NCBI RefSeq assembly: GCF_017696015.1
Contig: NZ_JAAORL010000001.1
Span: 372,001 to 436,000, forward strand
Origin: Prochlorococcus marinus CUG1415
Lineage (GTDB): Bacteria; Cyanobacteriota; Cyanobacteriia; PCC-6307; Cyanobiaceae
DNA length: 64,000 bases
Direction of reading: 5' to 3'
The notes under the pieces are model-generated. The model saw only the letters and a program-made list of their open reading frames with translations, was not told the origin of the DNA and ran no database searches. Shown here piece by piece: positions 55,447 through 64,000 of this stretch (positions are counted from its first letter, which is position 1; every line of letters starts with the position of its first letter). Made by a program: the position numbers and the translations under genes.

Positions 55447-57072
55447 TTATTTTTGTTCAGAAAATTGTTTACCATAACCATAAGGTTCTTCAACTAATGG
55501 AGCTTCGCCTTCCCAATTTTCAACTGGAGGAGGAGAAGATGTTAACCATTCAGGTGTAAGAGCATTCCAAGGGTTATCTCCAGCATCTTTTCCATTTCTT
55601 ACACTAATGAAAACATTAATTAAAAAAGGAATTGTACTTATAGCCATTAAGAGAGCTCCAAGACTACTAATTTGATTAACGAACTGGAATTGAGGATCAT
55701 ATTCTGCAACTCTTCTCGGCATTCCATTTAAACCGAGCCAATGTTGAGGAGCAAAGCACAAGTTAAATCCAATAAAGGTAATGATAAAGTGTAAAATTCC
55801 TAATTTTTCATAAAGCATTTTCCCAGTTACTTTGGGGAACCAATGATATATCGAAGAGAAAATAATAAAAACTGTCCCCCCATAAACTATGTAATGAAAA
55901 TGGGCTACAACGAAATAGGTATCATGAACGTGAATATCGAAAGGTACCTGTGCCAAAGCAACACCTGTAATACCTCCAAAAACAAAATTTATAATAAATC
56001 CACAAGAGAATAACATTGCACTATTGATGGAAATTTTACCTCCCCATAAGGTTGCAACCCAATTGAAAAATTTTATACCGGTTGGAACAGCAATAAATGC
56101 TGTCGCTATAGTAAAGAACAATCTCATCCAAGGGGGCGTTCCACTTGTAAACATGTGATGTGCCCAAACAACTAACCCTAAAACTACTATCCCCATTATT
56201 GAAAAAACCATTGTTGTATATCCAAAAAGTGGTTTTCTAGCATGTACAGGAAGTATTTCACTAACTAAACCAAAGGCAGGAAGGACCATAATGTAAACTG
56301 CTGGATGAGAATAAAACCAAAATAAATGCTGATAAACTACGACATTGCCACCTAAAACAGGATTGAAAAACCCTGTTTTAGCGATGATATCGAAGCTAAG
56401 CAGAATTAAGGTGCCTGCCAAAACAGGAGTTGATAAGACAACTAATAGACTTGTCCCAAGCATTGCCCAACAATACATTGGCAATTGCATGAGTTTTAAT
56501 CCTGGTCTTCTTAATTTGATAATGGTGGCGATAAAGTTTATCCCACCAAAGATAGAACTGCCTCCGAGTAATAGAACACTCAGTATCCAAATTATTTGTC
56601 CCGATTGAGGAGTAGTTATGCTCAAAGGTGGATAAGCCGTCCATCCAGCCTGAGCAGCCCCCTCAACAAAATAGCTTGCTACTAGCATCAAACCCGATGG
56701 AGGAATTAACCAAAAAGCTACGGCATTTAATCTTGGGAATGCCATATCTCTTGCACCCACATAAAATGGAATTAAATAATTTCCAAAAGCACCGTTAACT
56801 ACAGGCACTATCCAAAGGAATATCATTATTGTTCCATGTAAGGTTAAAACTTGGTTATAAACATCTCTTGGCATAAAGTCAGACATTGGACTAGCCAGTT
56901 CAATTCTTATAGCGCTAGCTAAAGTTCCGCCAATCAAATAGAAAAGAAAACCGCAAACAAGATATTGTATTCCAATCACTTTATGATCGAGACTAAAACT
57001 AAAGTATCTAAGCAAGCCTTTAGGTTGAAGACTTTCATTATTAGTTTTTTGTGGATCAATTGATATTGTCAT
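55447..57072 (-). CDS. ctaD: Cytochrome c oxidase subunit I
   Basis: Catalytic heme-copper subunit of the aa3-type terminal oxidase, 541 aa, about 12 transmembrane helices. Heme and CuB ligands lie in LHGTIMIFLWIVP, WFYSHPAVYIMVLPAFG, WAHHMF and VAHFHYIVYGG. The YSHPAV motif replaces the GHPEV of A1-type enzymes, placing it in the A2 group (D-channel Tyr-Ser instead of Glu). It overlaps ctaC by 4 bases. Confidence 0.97.
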   Translation of the reverse strand: MTISIDPQKTNNESLQPKGLLRYFSFSLDHKVIGIQYLVCGFLFYLIGGTLASAIRIELASPMSDFMPRDVYNQVLTLHGTIMIFLWIVPVVNGAFGNYLIPFYVGARDMAFPRLNAVAFWLIPPSGLMLVASYFVEGAAQAGWTAYPPLSITTPQSGQIIWILSVLLLGGSSIFGGINFIATIIKLRRPGLKLMQLPMYCWAMLGTSLLVVLSTPVLAGTLILLSFDIIAKTGFFNPVLGGNVVVYQHLFWFYSHPAVYIMVLPAFGLVSEILPVHARKPLFGYTTMVFSIMGIVVLGLVVWAHHMFTSGTPPWMRLFFTIATAFIAVPTGIKFFNWVATLWGGKISINSAMLFSCGFIINFVFGGITGVALAQVPFDIHVHDTYFVVAHFHYIVYGGTVFIIFSSIYHWFPKVTGKMLYEKLGILHFIITFIGFNLCFAPQHWLGLNGMPRRVAEYDPQFQFVNQISSLGALLMAISTIPFLINVFISVRNGKDAGDNPWNALTPEWLTSSPPPVENWEGEAPLVEEPYGYGKQFSEQK

Positions 57073-57872
57073 AAATTCACCTCTGTTTTTTTATTTTTGT
57101 CAAACCAATCGTTGTAATCAGATTCTTCTTCAACAATTATCGAGGCTCTCATTCCCCCATGATATGGGCCACATAATTCTGCGCAAATTATTGGATATTT
57201 CCCTACTTTCGTAGGAGTGAAATTTAGAACAGTTGGTTGTCCAGGAATAATATCCTGTTTAATTCTGAACTCTGGCACCCAAAAAGCATGAATGACATCT
57301 TTAGATTCCATTTTCATCGATACTTTTTGATCAACAGGAACGTGTAGCTCTCCTGATATAAAATTTCCTTTGGGATAATTGAATAGAAATGCAAATTGCA
57401 TAGCCGAAACTTCAATTGATAAATTATTTTTTGATATTTCATTATCGGAAGTTTGACTAATTCCAGCCCATATTTTTTCAGGATTTGAACTCATCATTTC
57501 ATGGTTATGATTTAGTTCCTTCATCCCTCCCATTCGGTCGTAGATGTTGTAACTATATAAACCTATTAATAAAACAATTATTGAAGGGATAATTGTCCAT
57601 ACAATTTCTAATCTTAAGTTTCCCTCTAAAGCTATACCATCGCCTATCTGATCATTCCTTTTCCTAAACTTAAATAAACTATAAATAACAGCTATTGTCA
57701 TTCCTATAAAAATAATTAAGCCTATGATGAAAAGAATTTTAAAGAGTTCATCGTAAATTGGAGCATTAATACTTGCTTCAGCTGGGAGCAAATTTACATT
57801 GAATCCGATCCAAAAAGATATAGAAAAAACGAGTGAAATTATTAGTATTAAATAAATGTTTTTATTTAACAA
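57069..57872 (-). CDS. ctaC: Cytochrome c oxidase subunit II
   Basis: Electron-entry subunit with the CuA centre. The 267-aa protein has an N-terminal signal/anchor helix and a second membrane helix (FKILFIIGLIIFIGMTIAVIYSLFKF). A C-terminal cupredoxin domain has HAFWVPEF and CAELCGPYHGGM carrying the Cys, His and Met CuA ligands. First gene of ctaCDE, TTG start, divergent from ctaA across a 215-base A/T-rich gap with no ORF. Confidence 0.96.
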   Translation of the reverse strand: MLNKNIYLILIISLVFSISFWIGFNVNLLPAEASINAPIYDELFKILFIIGLIIFIGMTIAVIYSLFKFRKRNDQIGDGIALEGNLRLEIVWTIIPSIIVLLIGLYSYNIYDRMGGMKELNHNHEMMSSNPEKIWAGISQTSDNEISKNNLSIEVSAMQFAFLFNYPKGNFISGELHVPVDQKVSMKMESKDVIHAFWVPEFRIKQDIIPGQPTVLNFTPTKVGKYPIICAELCGPYHGGMRASIIVEEESDYNDWFDKNKKTEVNL

Positions 57873-58087
57873 TTGATGTCTAAAAATTTGTATTTATATT
57901 TTTAAGATATTCAATATTTAAAATTCTGCATCCTTTATTAAAAGAAAATCATTTAAATTCATAACTTCTTAAGATTTCTGAAAGAAAAGACGTATTATTA
58001 ATAACTTTTTAGATTTAATTGTCAGGGAAAAAAGATTAAATTAATAAATTATTTTTTAAATTTAACATATTAATTTTTAATTAATGT

Positions 58088-59062
58088 TTGGTTTTTGAAT
58101 CTAAATTATTATGCAAAATAATAGGTTTTATCCATTTGATTAATAACCAATTATATAAATCAAAATATCTGCCAATTTTTAAAAGATTAGGAAGGCATAG
58201 TGTATTTGCACTCATCGCCCTAATTGTCATTGGAGGTGCTACGAGAGTCATGGAGGCTGGCCTTGCTTGTCCAGATTGGCCATTATGTTATGGATCATTT
58301 TTGCCTTTTAGTCATATGAACCTAAGAGTTTTTCTAGAGTGGTTTCATCGCCTAGATGCTTTTCTTGTTGGAGTATTAATTCTTTTTAAATTTGCCCTTT
58401 CAATTATCTGGAAAAAAGAAATTCCAAATTGGTTACCTAAAACTTATTCATTACTACTTTGTCTTGTTATTATCCAAGGATCTTTTGGAGCTTTAACAGT
58501 AATAAACCTGCTTGATTCATATACTGTTACGGGCCATCTTTTAATAGCATTTCTACTTCTCATTACAACAATTTCAATAAATCAAAATTTAGAAAATAAC
58601 AAAATAGAAGAACCATTAATTTGGTGGAGATTATTATTGTTTATTCCTCTTTTACTTACTCTGATTCAATCTTTTATTGGAGTAAGGCTTTCATCAACTT
58701 GGTCAGCACATATTTGCTTATCTTTTAATAAACAATGCCTAATTCTAAATACTCATAAATTATTTGCTTTTCCAATTACTTTTTCAATTCTATTGATTAT
58801 TGCTACTGCAATTTATAAGAGAAGTTTGCTTACTGAAAATTGGCAATATCTCTCAGCACTTATTTTTCTCTTGTTTTCCCAGATTGTTTTGGGTGTTTTA
58901 AGTCTTAAAACAAATTTGAATGAACCTATTTTTATTATCGGTCATCAACTCAATGCTTCTTTATTTATTGCGATATTAACAACATTAATTTTTAGAAATC
59001 CTTTTAACAAAAAAGGTCTAAACCACTCCCTAAATTCTCAAATGGTTGGTATCAATTCATGA
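58088..59062 (+). CDS. ctaA: Heme A synthase
   Basis: Membrane oxidase (COX15 family) that converts heme O to heme A for CtaD. The 324-aa protein has about eight hydrophobic helices with the conserved [41 protein letters not shown] and a later GHQLNASLF, carrying paired heme-binding His. The start is assigned to a TTG, as an ATG two codons upstream is in another frame. Overlaps ctaB by 4 bases. Confidence 0.94.
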   Translation: MVFESKLLCKIIGFIHLINNQLYKSKYLPIFKRLGRHSVFALIALIVIGGATRVMEAGLACPDWPLCYGSFLPFSHMNLRVFLEWFHRLDAFLVGVLILFKFALSIIWKKEIPNWLPKTYSLLLCLVIIQGSFGALTVINLLDSYTVTGHLLIAFLLLITTISINQNLENNKIEEPLIWWRLLLFIPLLLTLIQSFIGVRLSSTWSAHICLSFNKQCLILNTHKLFAFPITFSILLIIATAIYKRSLLTENWQYLSALIFLLFSQIVLGVLSLKTNLNEPIFIIGHQLNASLFIAILTTLIFRNPFNKKGLNHSLNSQMVGINS

Positions 59063-60060
59063 ACAGTAGTAACTTGGAAAACTTGAACTATAAATCTTCA
59101 ATTAGGGATCAAGTTGTACCTTCAAGAAAAAGATTAACTTTGCCTCCTTGGCTTGAAGTAGCAAAACCCAGATTAATCCCACTTTTACTGGCAACAACTT
59201 TGGGAGGAATGGCTTTAACAGAGGAATGGCCTTTACCTTCTCCAAAACTTATCTGTACTTTAGGAGGTGGAGCTTTGGCAGCAGCAGCAGCAGGAGCACT
59301 TAATTGTTTGTGGGAAATGGAATTAGATAAGCGGATGACAAGAACTAGCAAAAGAGCTTTACCCGCAGGAAAGTTGTCATCTGAGACTGTATTTTTAGCT
59401 GCCGTATCATGTACTTTGGCAGCTTCTATGCTTTTAGTAAGTGGTGTAAATTATTTAGCTGCGGGATTAACTCTTCTTGGTCTATTTAGCTACGTGATTT
59501 TATATACAGTTATTTTGAAACCTCGTACAACAAAAAATATTGTTTTCGGAGGAGTTGCTGGTGCGATACCACCTTTAGTTGGAGCATCTGCTGCTACAGG
59601 GCATGTAGGCCTTAGTGGTTGGTGGTTGTTTGGCTTAGTAATGTTATGGACCCCAGCTCATTTTTGGGCACTTGCAATTTTGTTGAAGGATGATTATGCA
59701 TCTGTTGGTATTCCTATGCTCCCTTCTGTTAAGGGATCTGTTTTTACTGCTAAAGCGATTTCTCGTTACGGATGGGCAACAGTTTTAATGAGTATAATGG
59801 GAGTCTTTGCTTTACCTGAAGGAGGGCTCTTATATGGAATTATGTTATTGCCATTTAATGGAAGACTTATTCAATTAATAAATGAATTAAAGAAATCTCC
59901 TGATGATCTTTCAAGAGCAAAGTCTCTTTTTAGGTGGTCTATTCTATATATGTTTGGTATTTGTCTTTTGTTATTAATTTCCAGAACCCAACTATCCGTA
60001 GAATTTGAGCAGCAATCTATGCAAATATTTGTCTCTATATTATCCCTGCTTAGTAATTAA
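59059..60060 (+). CDS. ctaB: Protoheme IX farnesyltransferase (heme O synthase)
   Basis: UbiA-family membrane enzyme making heme O from heme B and farnesyl diphosphate, feeding ctaA. The 333-aa protein has about nine hydrophobic helices with [28 protein letters not shown] (Asp/Arg diphosphate motif), [27 protein letters not shown], and [25 protein letters not shown] overlaps the ctaA stop (ATGA). Confidence 0.96.
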   Translation: MNSSNLENLNYKSSIRDQVVPSRKRLTLPPWLEVAKPRLIPLLLATTLGGMALTEEWPLPSPKLICTLGGGALAAAAAGALNCLWEMELDKRMTRTSKRALPAGKLSSETVFLAAVSCTLAASMLLVSGVNYLAAGLTLLGLFSYVILYTVILKPRTTKNIVFGGVAGAIPPLVGASAATGHVGLSGWWLFGLVMLWTPAHFWALAILLKDDYASVGIPMLPSVKGSVFTAKAISRYGWATVLMSIMGVFALPEGGLLYGIMLLPFNGRLIQLINELKKSPDDLSRAKSLFRWSILYMFGICLLLLISRTQLSVEFEQQSMQIFVSILSLLSN

Positions 60061-60099
60061 ATTAGATGTAAAATGTTTTTTAATTAAATAGTAAGTTTG

Positions 60100-61116
60100 A
60101 TGAATTATATAAAAGTTAAAGGGCTCTCAAAATCTTATTCAGGTATTAAGGCATTAAAAAATTTATCGATGGAAATTGAAGCTGGCACATTATTCGGAAT
60201 ACTAGGTCCAAATGGTGCTGGCAAATCAACACTAATAAAAATACTCGCTACTTTAATAGAGCCTGATAGTGGAGAAGTTTTTATAAATAATATTAATCTG
60301 ATAAAAAATTCTAGAAAAATTAGAGAATTAATTGGTTATGTTGCCCAGGACATTGCACTTGATAAAATATTAACTGGACGAGAGCTTTTGGATTTTCAAT
60401 CAGATTTATATCATCTCAACAAAAACAAAAAATTTGAAAGGATAAAGAAATTAATAGATCAATTAGAAATGAATGATTGGATTGATCGTAAGTGCGGAAC
60501 TTATTCAGGGGGGATGAAAAGAAGAATAGATCTGGCAGCTGGACTGTTACATTTGCCCCAAGTATTAATATTGGATGAACCTACAGTTGGTTTAGATATT
60601 GAAAGTAGGAATATTATATGGCAACTTTTGAAACATCTCAGAAATGATGGGATGACTATTATTTTAAGCAGTCACTATCTTGATGAAATAGATAAATTGG
60701 CAGACAGATTAGTGATAATTGATGATGGAAGAGTTATAGCACAAGGAGCTCCTGTAGAACTCAAAAAAAAATTAGGAGGAGATAGAGTAACTTTGAAAGT
60801 AAGAGAATTTAGTAATCAGGAAGAAGCAAAAAATATATGTCAAATTTTATCTTCAATAGATGGAATTAGTCAGATTATCATAAATGAAGCTCAAGGTTTC
60901 TCCATAAATTTTGTAGCAGATAAGGAAAAAGATTTACTTACGAAGCTCAAAGTGGAATTGGCCTTCTCAAAGTTTGAAATTTTTTCTCTTACCCAAAGTC
61001 AGCCAAGCTTGGATGATGTATATCTTCAGGCAACTGGGAAAACATTATTGGATGCCGAAATTTTTATGACAGGGAAAAGAGACCTTAAAAAAGAATCAAA
61101 GCAATCAATGCGATAA
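60100..61116 (+). CDS. ABC-2 type transporter ATP-binding protein
   Basis: A 338-aa ATPase of the drug/natodaunorubicin-type (CcmA-like) group, with Walker A GPNGAGKSTLI, signature YSGGMKRRIDLAAGL, Walker B LILDEPTVGLD and SSHYLDEIDKLADR. A C-terminal domain of about 110 residues is typical of DrrA-like exporters. The ATG at 60100 is preferred to an in-frame TTG one codon upstream. It is paired with the permease gene 48 bases downstream. Substrate unknown. Confidence 0.92.
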   Translation: MNYIKVKGLSKSYSGIKALKNLSMEIEAGTLFGILGPNGAGKSTLIKILATLIEPDSGEVFINNINLIKNSRKIRELIGYVAQDIALDKILTGRELLDFQSDLYHLNKNKKFERIKKLIDQLEMNDWIDRKCGTYSGGMKRRIDLAAGLLHLPQVLILDEPTVGLDIESRNIIWQLLKHLRNDGMTIILSSHYLDEIDKLADRLVIIDDGRVIAQGAPVELKKKLGGDRVTLKVREFSNQEEAKNICQILSSIDGISQIIINEAQGFSINFVADKEKDLLTKLKVELAFSKFEIFSLTQSQPSLDDVYLQATGKTLLDAEIFMTGKRDLKKESKQSMR

Positions 61117-61163
61117 AAAACTTTTGCTTAACTAACTATAATGAAAACTAATTACTGCTAATT

Positions 61164-61988
61164 ATGGAATTAAAACAGTATAATTTATTTTTTTTATATC
61201 AAGAAACATTTGCCTTAACAAAGAGATTATTTATTCAATTAAAAAGAAGACCATCAACTCTTTTAGCTGGAATATTACAACCCATAATTTGGCTTTTTTT
61301 ATTTGGGGCATTATTCTCTAAAGCTCCCGAAGGTTTTTTACCAGGAGTTGATTCTTATGGGAATTTTTTAGGAGCGGGACTTATTGTTTTTACTGCTTTT
61401 AGCGGAGCCCTAAACTCTGGTCTTCCTTTAATGTTTGATAGAGAGTTTGGATTTCTTAATAGATTACTTGTGGCTCCTTTAACCAGTAGATTATCCATAG
61501 TTTTATCTTCTTTTTTTTACATAACAATCCTGAGCTTTATTCAGAGTATTGTAATAATGGTTGTTTCATATATTTTGGGTTATGGATGGCCAAATTTATA
61601 TGGTTTAGGAATTGTCTTTACAACACTAATTTTATTAGTTCTTTTTGTGACATCAATAAGTTTATGTTTAGCGTTTGTTTTGCCGGGACATATTGAATTA
61701 ATCGCTCTTATTTTCGTAATAAACTTACCTCTTCTTTTTGCAAGCACTGCTTTAGCTCCAATCTCTTTTATGCCAAATTGGCTGGGTTGGTTAGCTTCAT
61801 TAAATCCATTAACTTTTGCGATTGAACCTATTAGGACAGCTTACACACAAACTATGGATTTAGAATTAGTGGCTTTACATGCCCCATATGGTGATTTAAC
61901 TTGTAAGAGTTGTATCTCAATTTTATTTTCTTTGACAGTTTTTTCCTTAATTATTATAAGACCTCTTTTAAATAGAAAGTTAAATTAA
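61164..61988 (+). CDS. ABC-2 type transporter permease
   Basis: A 274-aa membrane protein with six hydrophobic segments and the ABC-2 pattern: RPSTLLAGILQPIIWLFLFGALF, DREFGFLNRLLVAPLTSRLSIVLSS, and NWLGWLASLNPLTFAIEPIRTAYTQ. It forms an exporter with the adjacent ATPase. Linkage to heme A genes is conserved in some picocyanobacteria but does not define the substrate. Confidence 0.92.
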   Translation: MELKQYNLFFLYQETFALTKRLFIQLKRRPSTLLAGILQPIIWLFLFGALFSKAPEGFLPGVDSYGNFLGAGLIVFTAFSGALNSGLPLMFDREFGFLNRLLVAPLTSRLSIVLSSFFYITILSFIQSIVIMVVSYILGYGWPNLYGLGIVFTTLILLVLFVTSISLCLAFVLPGHIELIALIFVINLPLLFASTALAPISFMPNWLGWLASLNPLTFAIEPIRTAYTQTMDLELVALHAPYGDLTCKSCISILFSLTVFSLIIIRPLLNRKLN

Positions 61989-61995
61989 AAAAAAT

Positions 61996-62346
61996 ATGCT
62001 TTTAAAAAATCATCTAATAGAAGTTTTTTAAAGGCCTCTTTAGAGAATAATTTTTCTTAAAGAACATGTTGTTCTTAAGTAGGTCCATCGATTTGGGATT
62101 GATTTATTAAATGATTTATTACTCCATAGCCCAGTACTAAGGGGATATCAGCATGAAGAAGAAAATTAAGAACAAATTAAGCTTGAATTATTAAAAAAAT
62201 CAGAAAATATAGAAGAAACAAAATGGGAATTGAATGGCTTAAAAAATTCCAGGAATAATGAAAAAATTAGCAAAAATCAAGATTCTAATAATATAAATCA
62301 ATATATAAATTCACAAAAATCACTCCTGTCTTATATTAAAAATTGA
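61996..62346 (+). pseudogene. Decayed hypothetical gene with four in-frame stops
   Basis: In the only gap over 300 bases (61989-62386), one reading frame from the ATG at 61996 to the TGA at 62344-62346 spells protein-like segments: MLLKNHLIEVF, RIIFLKEHVVLK, VHRFGIDLLNDLLLHSPVLRGYQHEEEN, and EQIKLELLKKSENIEETKWELN onward. They are interrupted by TAA (62029), TAG (62041), TAG (62080) and TAA (62167). All are in the same frame without a shift, which suggests a gene killed by substitutions. The family is not recognised and no intact copy could be checked. Confidence 0.5.
62060..62076 (+). repeat. 7-bp dyad AAGAACA / TGTTCTT
   Basis: AAGAACA (62060-62066) and TGTTCTT (62070-62076) flank a 3-base spacer, inside the decayed gene region. 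It could be a protein-binding dyad or a chance A/T-rich palindrome; no partner gene start is near. Confidence 0.2.
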
Positions 62347-62359
62347 CGAAAGTGGATTA

Positions 62360-62386
62360 AAAACGATAAGAAAGCTAGTTAGCTTT
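62360..62386 (-). terminator. Possible terminator after groEL
   Basis: On the minus strand, immediately past the groEL stop, AAAGCTA and TAGCTTT (62386-62371) form an A/U-rich stem with a very short loop, followed about 6 bases later by a U run. Weak and partly palindromic, so only tentative. Confidence 0.3.
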
Positions 62387-64000
62387 TTACATCATACCTG
62401 GCATACCCATGCCACCCATTCCTGGCATACCCATGCCACCCATTCCTGGCATACCCATGCCACCCATTCCTGGCATACCCATACCACCCATTCCTGGCAT
62501 ACCCATACCTCCCATACCTCCCATCGGATCTCCACCTGGCCCTCCAGGCGCGGCAGCTTCAGGTTCTGGAATGTCAGCAATAGCAACTTCTGTTGTCAGA
62601 AGCATAGCTGCAATAGATACTGAATCTTGAAGCGCTAATCTTATTACTTTAGTTGGGTCTAATATCCCTGACTCCTTTAAATTCTCATATTTTCCTGAAT
62701 TAGCATTAAAGCCTTTGTTAAGCCTCTTAATTTCAGCGACAACTACATCGCCATTAAAACCAGCATTTTTTGCTATTTGTTTAGTAGGTTCTGAAAGGGC
62801 TTCTTTTACTATATTTATGCCTGTTCTCAAATCATCGGAGGATTTTTGACTTAAATTTAAAAGTTCATCTGATATTTCAATTAAAGTTTGACCACCTCCA
62901 GAAACAACACCTTCTTCAATAGCAGCTTTTGTAGCATTAAGGGAATCTTCTATTCTCAATTTTTTGAACTTCATCTCTGTTTCTGTTGCAGCTCCTACTT
63001 TTATAAGAGCCACACCTCCCGCAAGTTTGGCGATCCTTTCATTGATTTTATCCTGATCATATTCTGATTCTGTAATCTCGACTTCTCTCTTTAATTTCTC
63101 TACTCGCGCTTTAACTAAATCTTTAGTGTCTTCAAAGGCAACAATAGTAGTCTTATCCTTTGTTATGGTTATTTTTTTTGCTTTACCTAAATCATTAATC
63201 GATACTTGGTCTAGTGTCATTGATTTATCTTCGCTAATTAACTTAGCCCCTGTAAGAATTGCAATATCTTCAAGGGCAGCTTTTCTTCTCTCACCAAATA
63301 ATGGAGCCCTCACGGAAGCTACATTCAAAACTCCACTATTCTTATTCAAGACAAGAGTCGTTAATGCTTCTCCTTCTATATCTTCAGCGAGAATTAGAAA
63401 AGGTGATCCTGATTTCTGAATTTCTTCTAATATTGGAACTAAATTAGCTAACGTTGAAATCTTCTGGTCAGTTATTAATATTTTGGGGTTTTCAAGTTCA
63501 CAAACTTGCCTTTCTTGGTCTGTTACAAAATACGGAGAACTATATCCTCTATCAAAAGACATTCCTTCAGTTATATCTAATTCTGTATCTAATGATTGAG
63601 ATTCTTCAACAGTTATTACACCATCCGAAGTAACAATATCCATGGCCTTTGAAATTATAGATCCAATTTCTTCATCACCTCCCGCACTAACTGTTGCAAC
63701 TTTTTGGATATCAGAACCACTTAATGAAATACTTTTAGAACTTAATTTTTCTAGAACAAAAGCTAAGCCTACCTCCATACCTTTTTTTAACTCCATGGGA
63801 CTAGCACCTGAAGCAATATTTTTTAATCCTTCCTGAACCATCTTCTGAGTCAAAATGGTTGCTGTTGTTGTTCCATCACCAGCACTCTCTTTTGTTTTGG
63901 ATGCAACTTGCTCTATTAACTTCGCTCCTAAATTAGAAATAGGGTTTTCAATCTCAATCTCTTTAGCAACTGTAGATCCATCTCTTACTATATCTGGAGA
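62387..64000 (-). CDS. groL: 60 kDa chaperonin GroEL, partial at right edge
   Basis: ATP-dependent chaperonin; 537 codons are inside the window and about 40 N-terminal residues lie beyond the right edge. Visible motifs: [16 protein letters not shown], catalytic Asp in [26 protein letters not shown] and VVAEIKRL. The tail has [13 protein letters not shown] followed by five 8-residue repeats (GMPGMGGM-type). No groES precedes it within the window, and the position suggests the second picocyanobacterial groEL (groL2-like) rather than the groESL operon copy; this is inference. The Gly/Met tail is much longer than in E. coli. Confidence 0.95.
   Translation of the reverse strand, partial: SPDIVRDGSTVAKEIEIENPISNLGAKLIEQVASKTKESAGDGTTTATILTQKMVQEGLKNIASGASPMELKKGMEVGLAFVLEKLSSKSISLSGSDIQKVATVSAGGDEEIGSIISKAMDIVTSDGVITVEESQSLDTELDITEGMSFDRGYSSPYFVTDQERQVCELENPKILITDQKISTLANLVPILEEIQKSGSPFLILAEDIEGEALTTLVLNKNSGVLNVASVRAPLFGERRKAALEDIAILTGAKLISEDKSMTLDQVSINDLGKAKKITITKDKTTIVAFEDTKDLVKARVEKLKREVEITESEYDQDKINERIAKLAGGVALIKVGAATETEMKFKKLRIEDSLNATKAAIEEGVVSGGGQTLIEISDELLNLSQKSSDDLRTGINIVKEALSEPTKQIAKNAGFNGDVVVAEIKRLNKGFNANSGKYENLKESGILDPTKVIRLALQDSVSIAAMLLTTEVAIADIPEPEAAAPGGPGGDPMGGMGGMGMPGMGGMGMPGMGGMGMPGMGGMGMPGMGGMGMPGMM
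62397..62516 (-). repeat. Five 24-bp tandem repeats coding the GroEL tail
   Basis: Five near-identical 24-base units (62397-62420, -62444, -62468, -62492, -62516) encode eight residues each of a Gly-Met-Pro repeat at the GroEL C-terminus. Units differ only by C/T substitutions. The copy number could vary between strains by slippage. Confidence 0.92.

Noticed and set aside
62409-62630. Plus-strand Pro/Ile-rich ORF opposite the GroEL tail
   Set aside because: It is the antisense shadow of the Gly-Met repeat; the minus-strand frame is the conserved GroEL.

Overview
The window is a 64 kb piece of a streamlined, AT-rich marine picocyanobacterium, almost certainly Prochlorococcus of a high-light clade. 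The bulk looks about 30% G+C. Genes are packed with tiny gaps, TTG and GTG starts are frequent, and the gene set is cyanobacterial: chlorophyll synthase (chlG), ndhB, PipX/PipY, cyAbrB, menG, a type-A2 cytochrome oxidase, and MiaE beside AroQ. No rRNA, CRISPR array or insertion sequence was seen.

Left edge (1-1620): a clearly foreign, G+C-richer segment (roughly 38-52% by line). It carries a tyrosine recombinase reading away from the 3' end of tRNA-Thr(GGT). Further in, cut by the window edge, is the start of a protein with a GHKL-type (HSP90/MutL-like) ATPase N-box. This is one end of a tRNA-integrated element, perhaps a tycheposon or satellite-like island, whose remainder lies outside the window.

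Core region 1 (1.6-12.3 kb): tRNA-Thr and tRNA-Tyr, then a long co-directional run aroQ-miaE-cobI-DUF1823-der-ecfT/cbiQ-pipX-pipY-sepF-proC. This is followed by an opposing operon hpf/lrtA-deoC-like-recO and a galactolipid-type glycosyltransferase (dgdA-like). Region 2 (12.3-27.9 kb): lipB, acyl-ACP synthetase, ylqD, pdhC and queA on one strand; cysK, two Cys/Met-metabolism PLP enzymes and rpsD on the other; then yidD, a glutaredoxin-like protein, murE and an SDR. A sulfur/arsenic patch follows (cystine lyase, arsM) with a DUF4278 mini-gene under a structured leader.

Region 3 (28-46 kb): nfu, mqo, lepA, an orphan OppC-type permease, trmH, and a DCC-TIGR03643-DUF2256-photolyase cluster. Then come two tiny ORFs, rsmB, a PBP1-type peptidoglycan synthase, chlG, hisF, menG, DciA, birA, a LolD/DevA-type ATPase and ndhB. 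Region 4 (46-64 kb): topA with a string of membrane, lipoprotein and CobT-like genes; an Fe-S aldo/keto reductase; ribE; cyAbrB; the ctaCDE operon divergent from ctaA-ctaB; an ABC-2 exporter; a dead gene with four in-frame stops; and a groEL with an unusually long repeat tail, cut by the right edge.

The most interesting items are: the GHKL-ATPase/integrase island; the structured leader with an 8-residue upstream ORF overlapping the DUF4278 start; a photolyase-family protein lacking most Fe-S ligand cysteines inside a conserved small-protein cluster; a DeoC homologue lacking its Schiff-base lysine; and the decayed gene before groEL. All family names come from reading the translated sequence; no database search was run.
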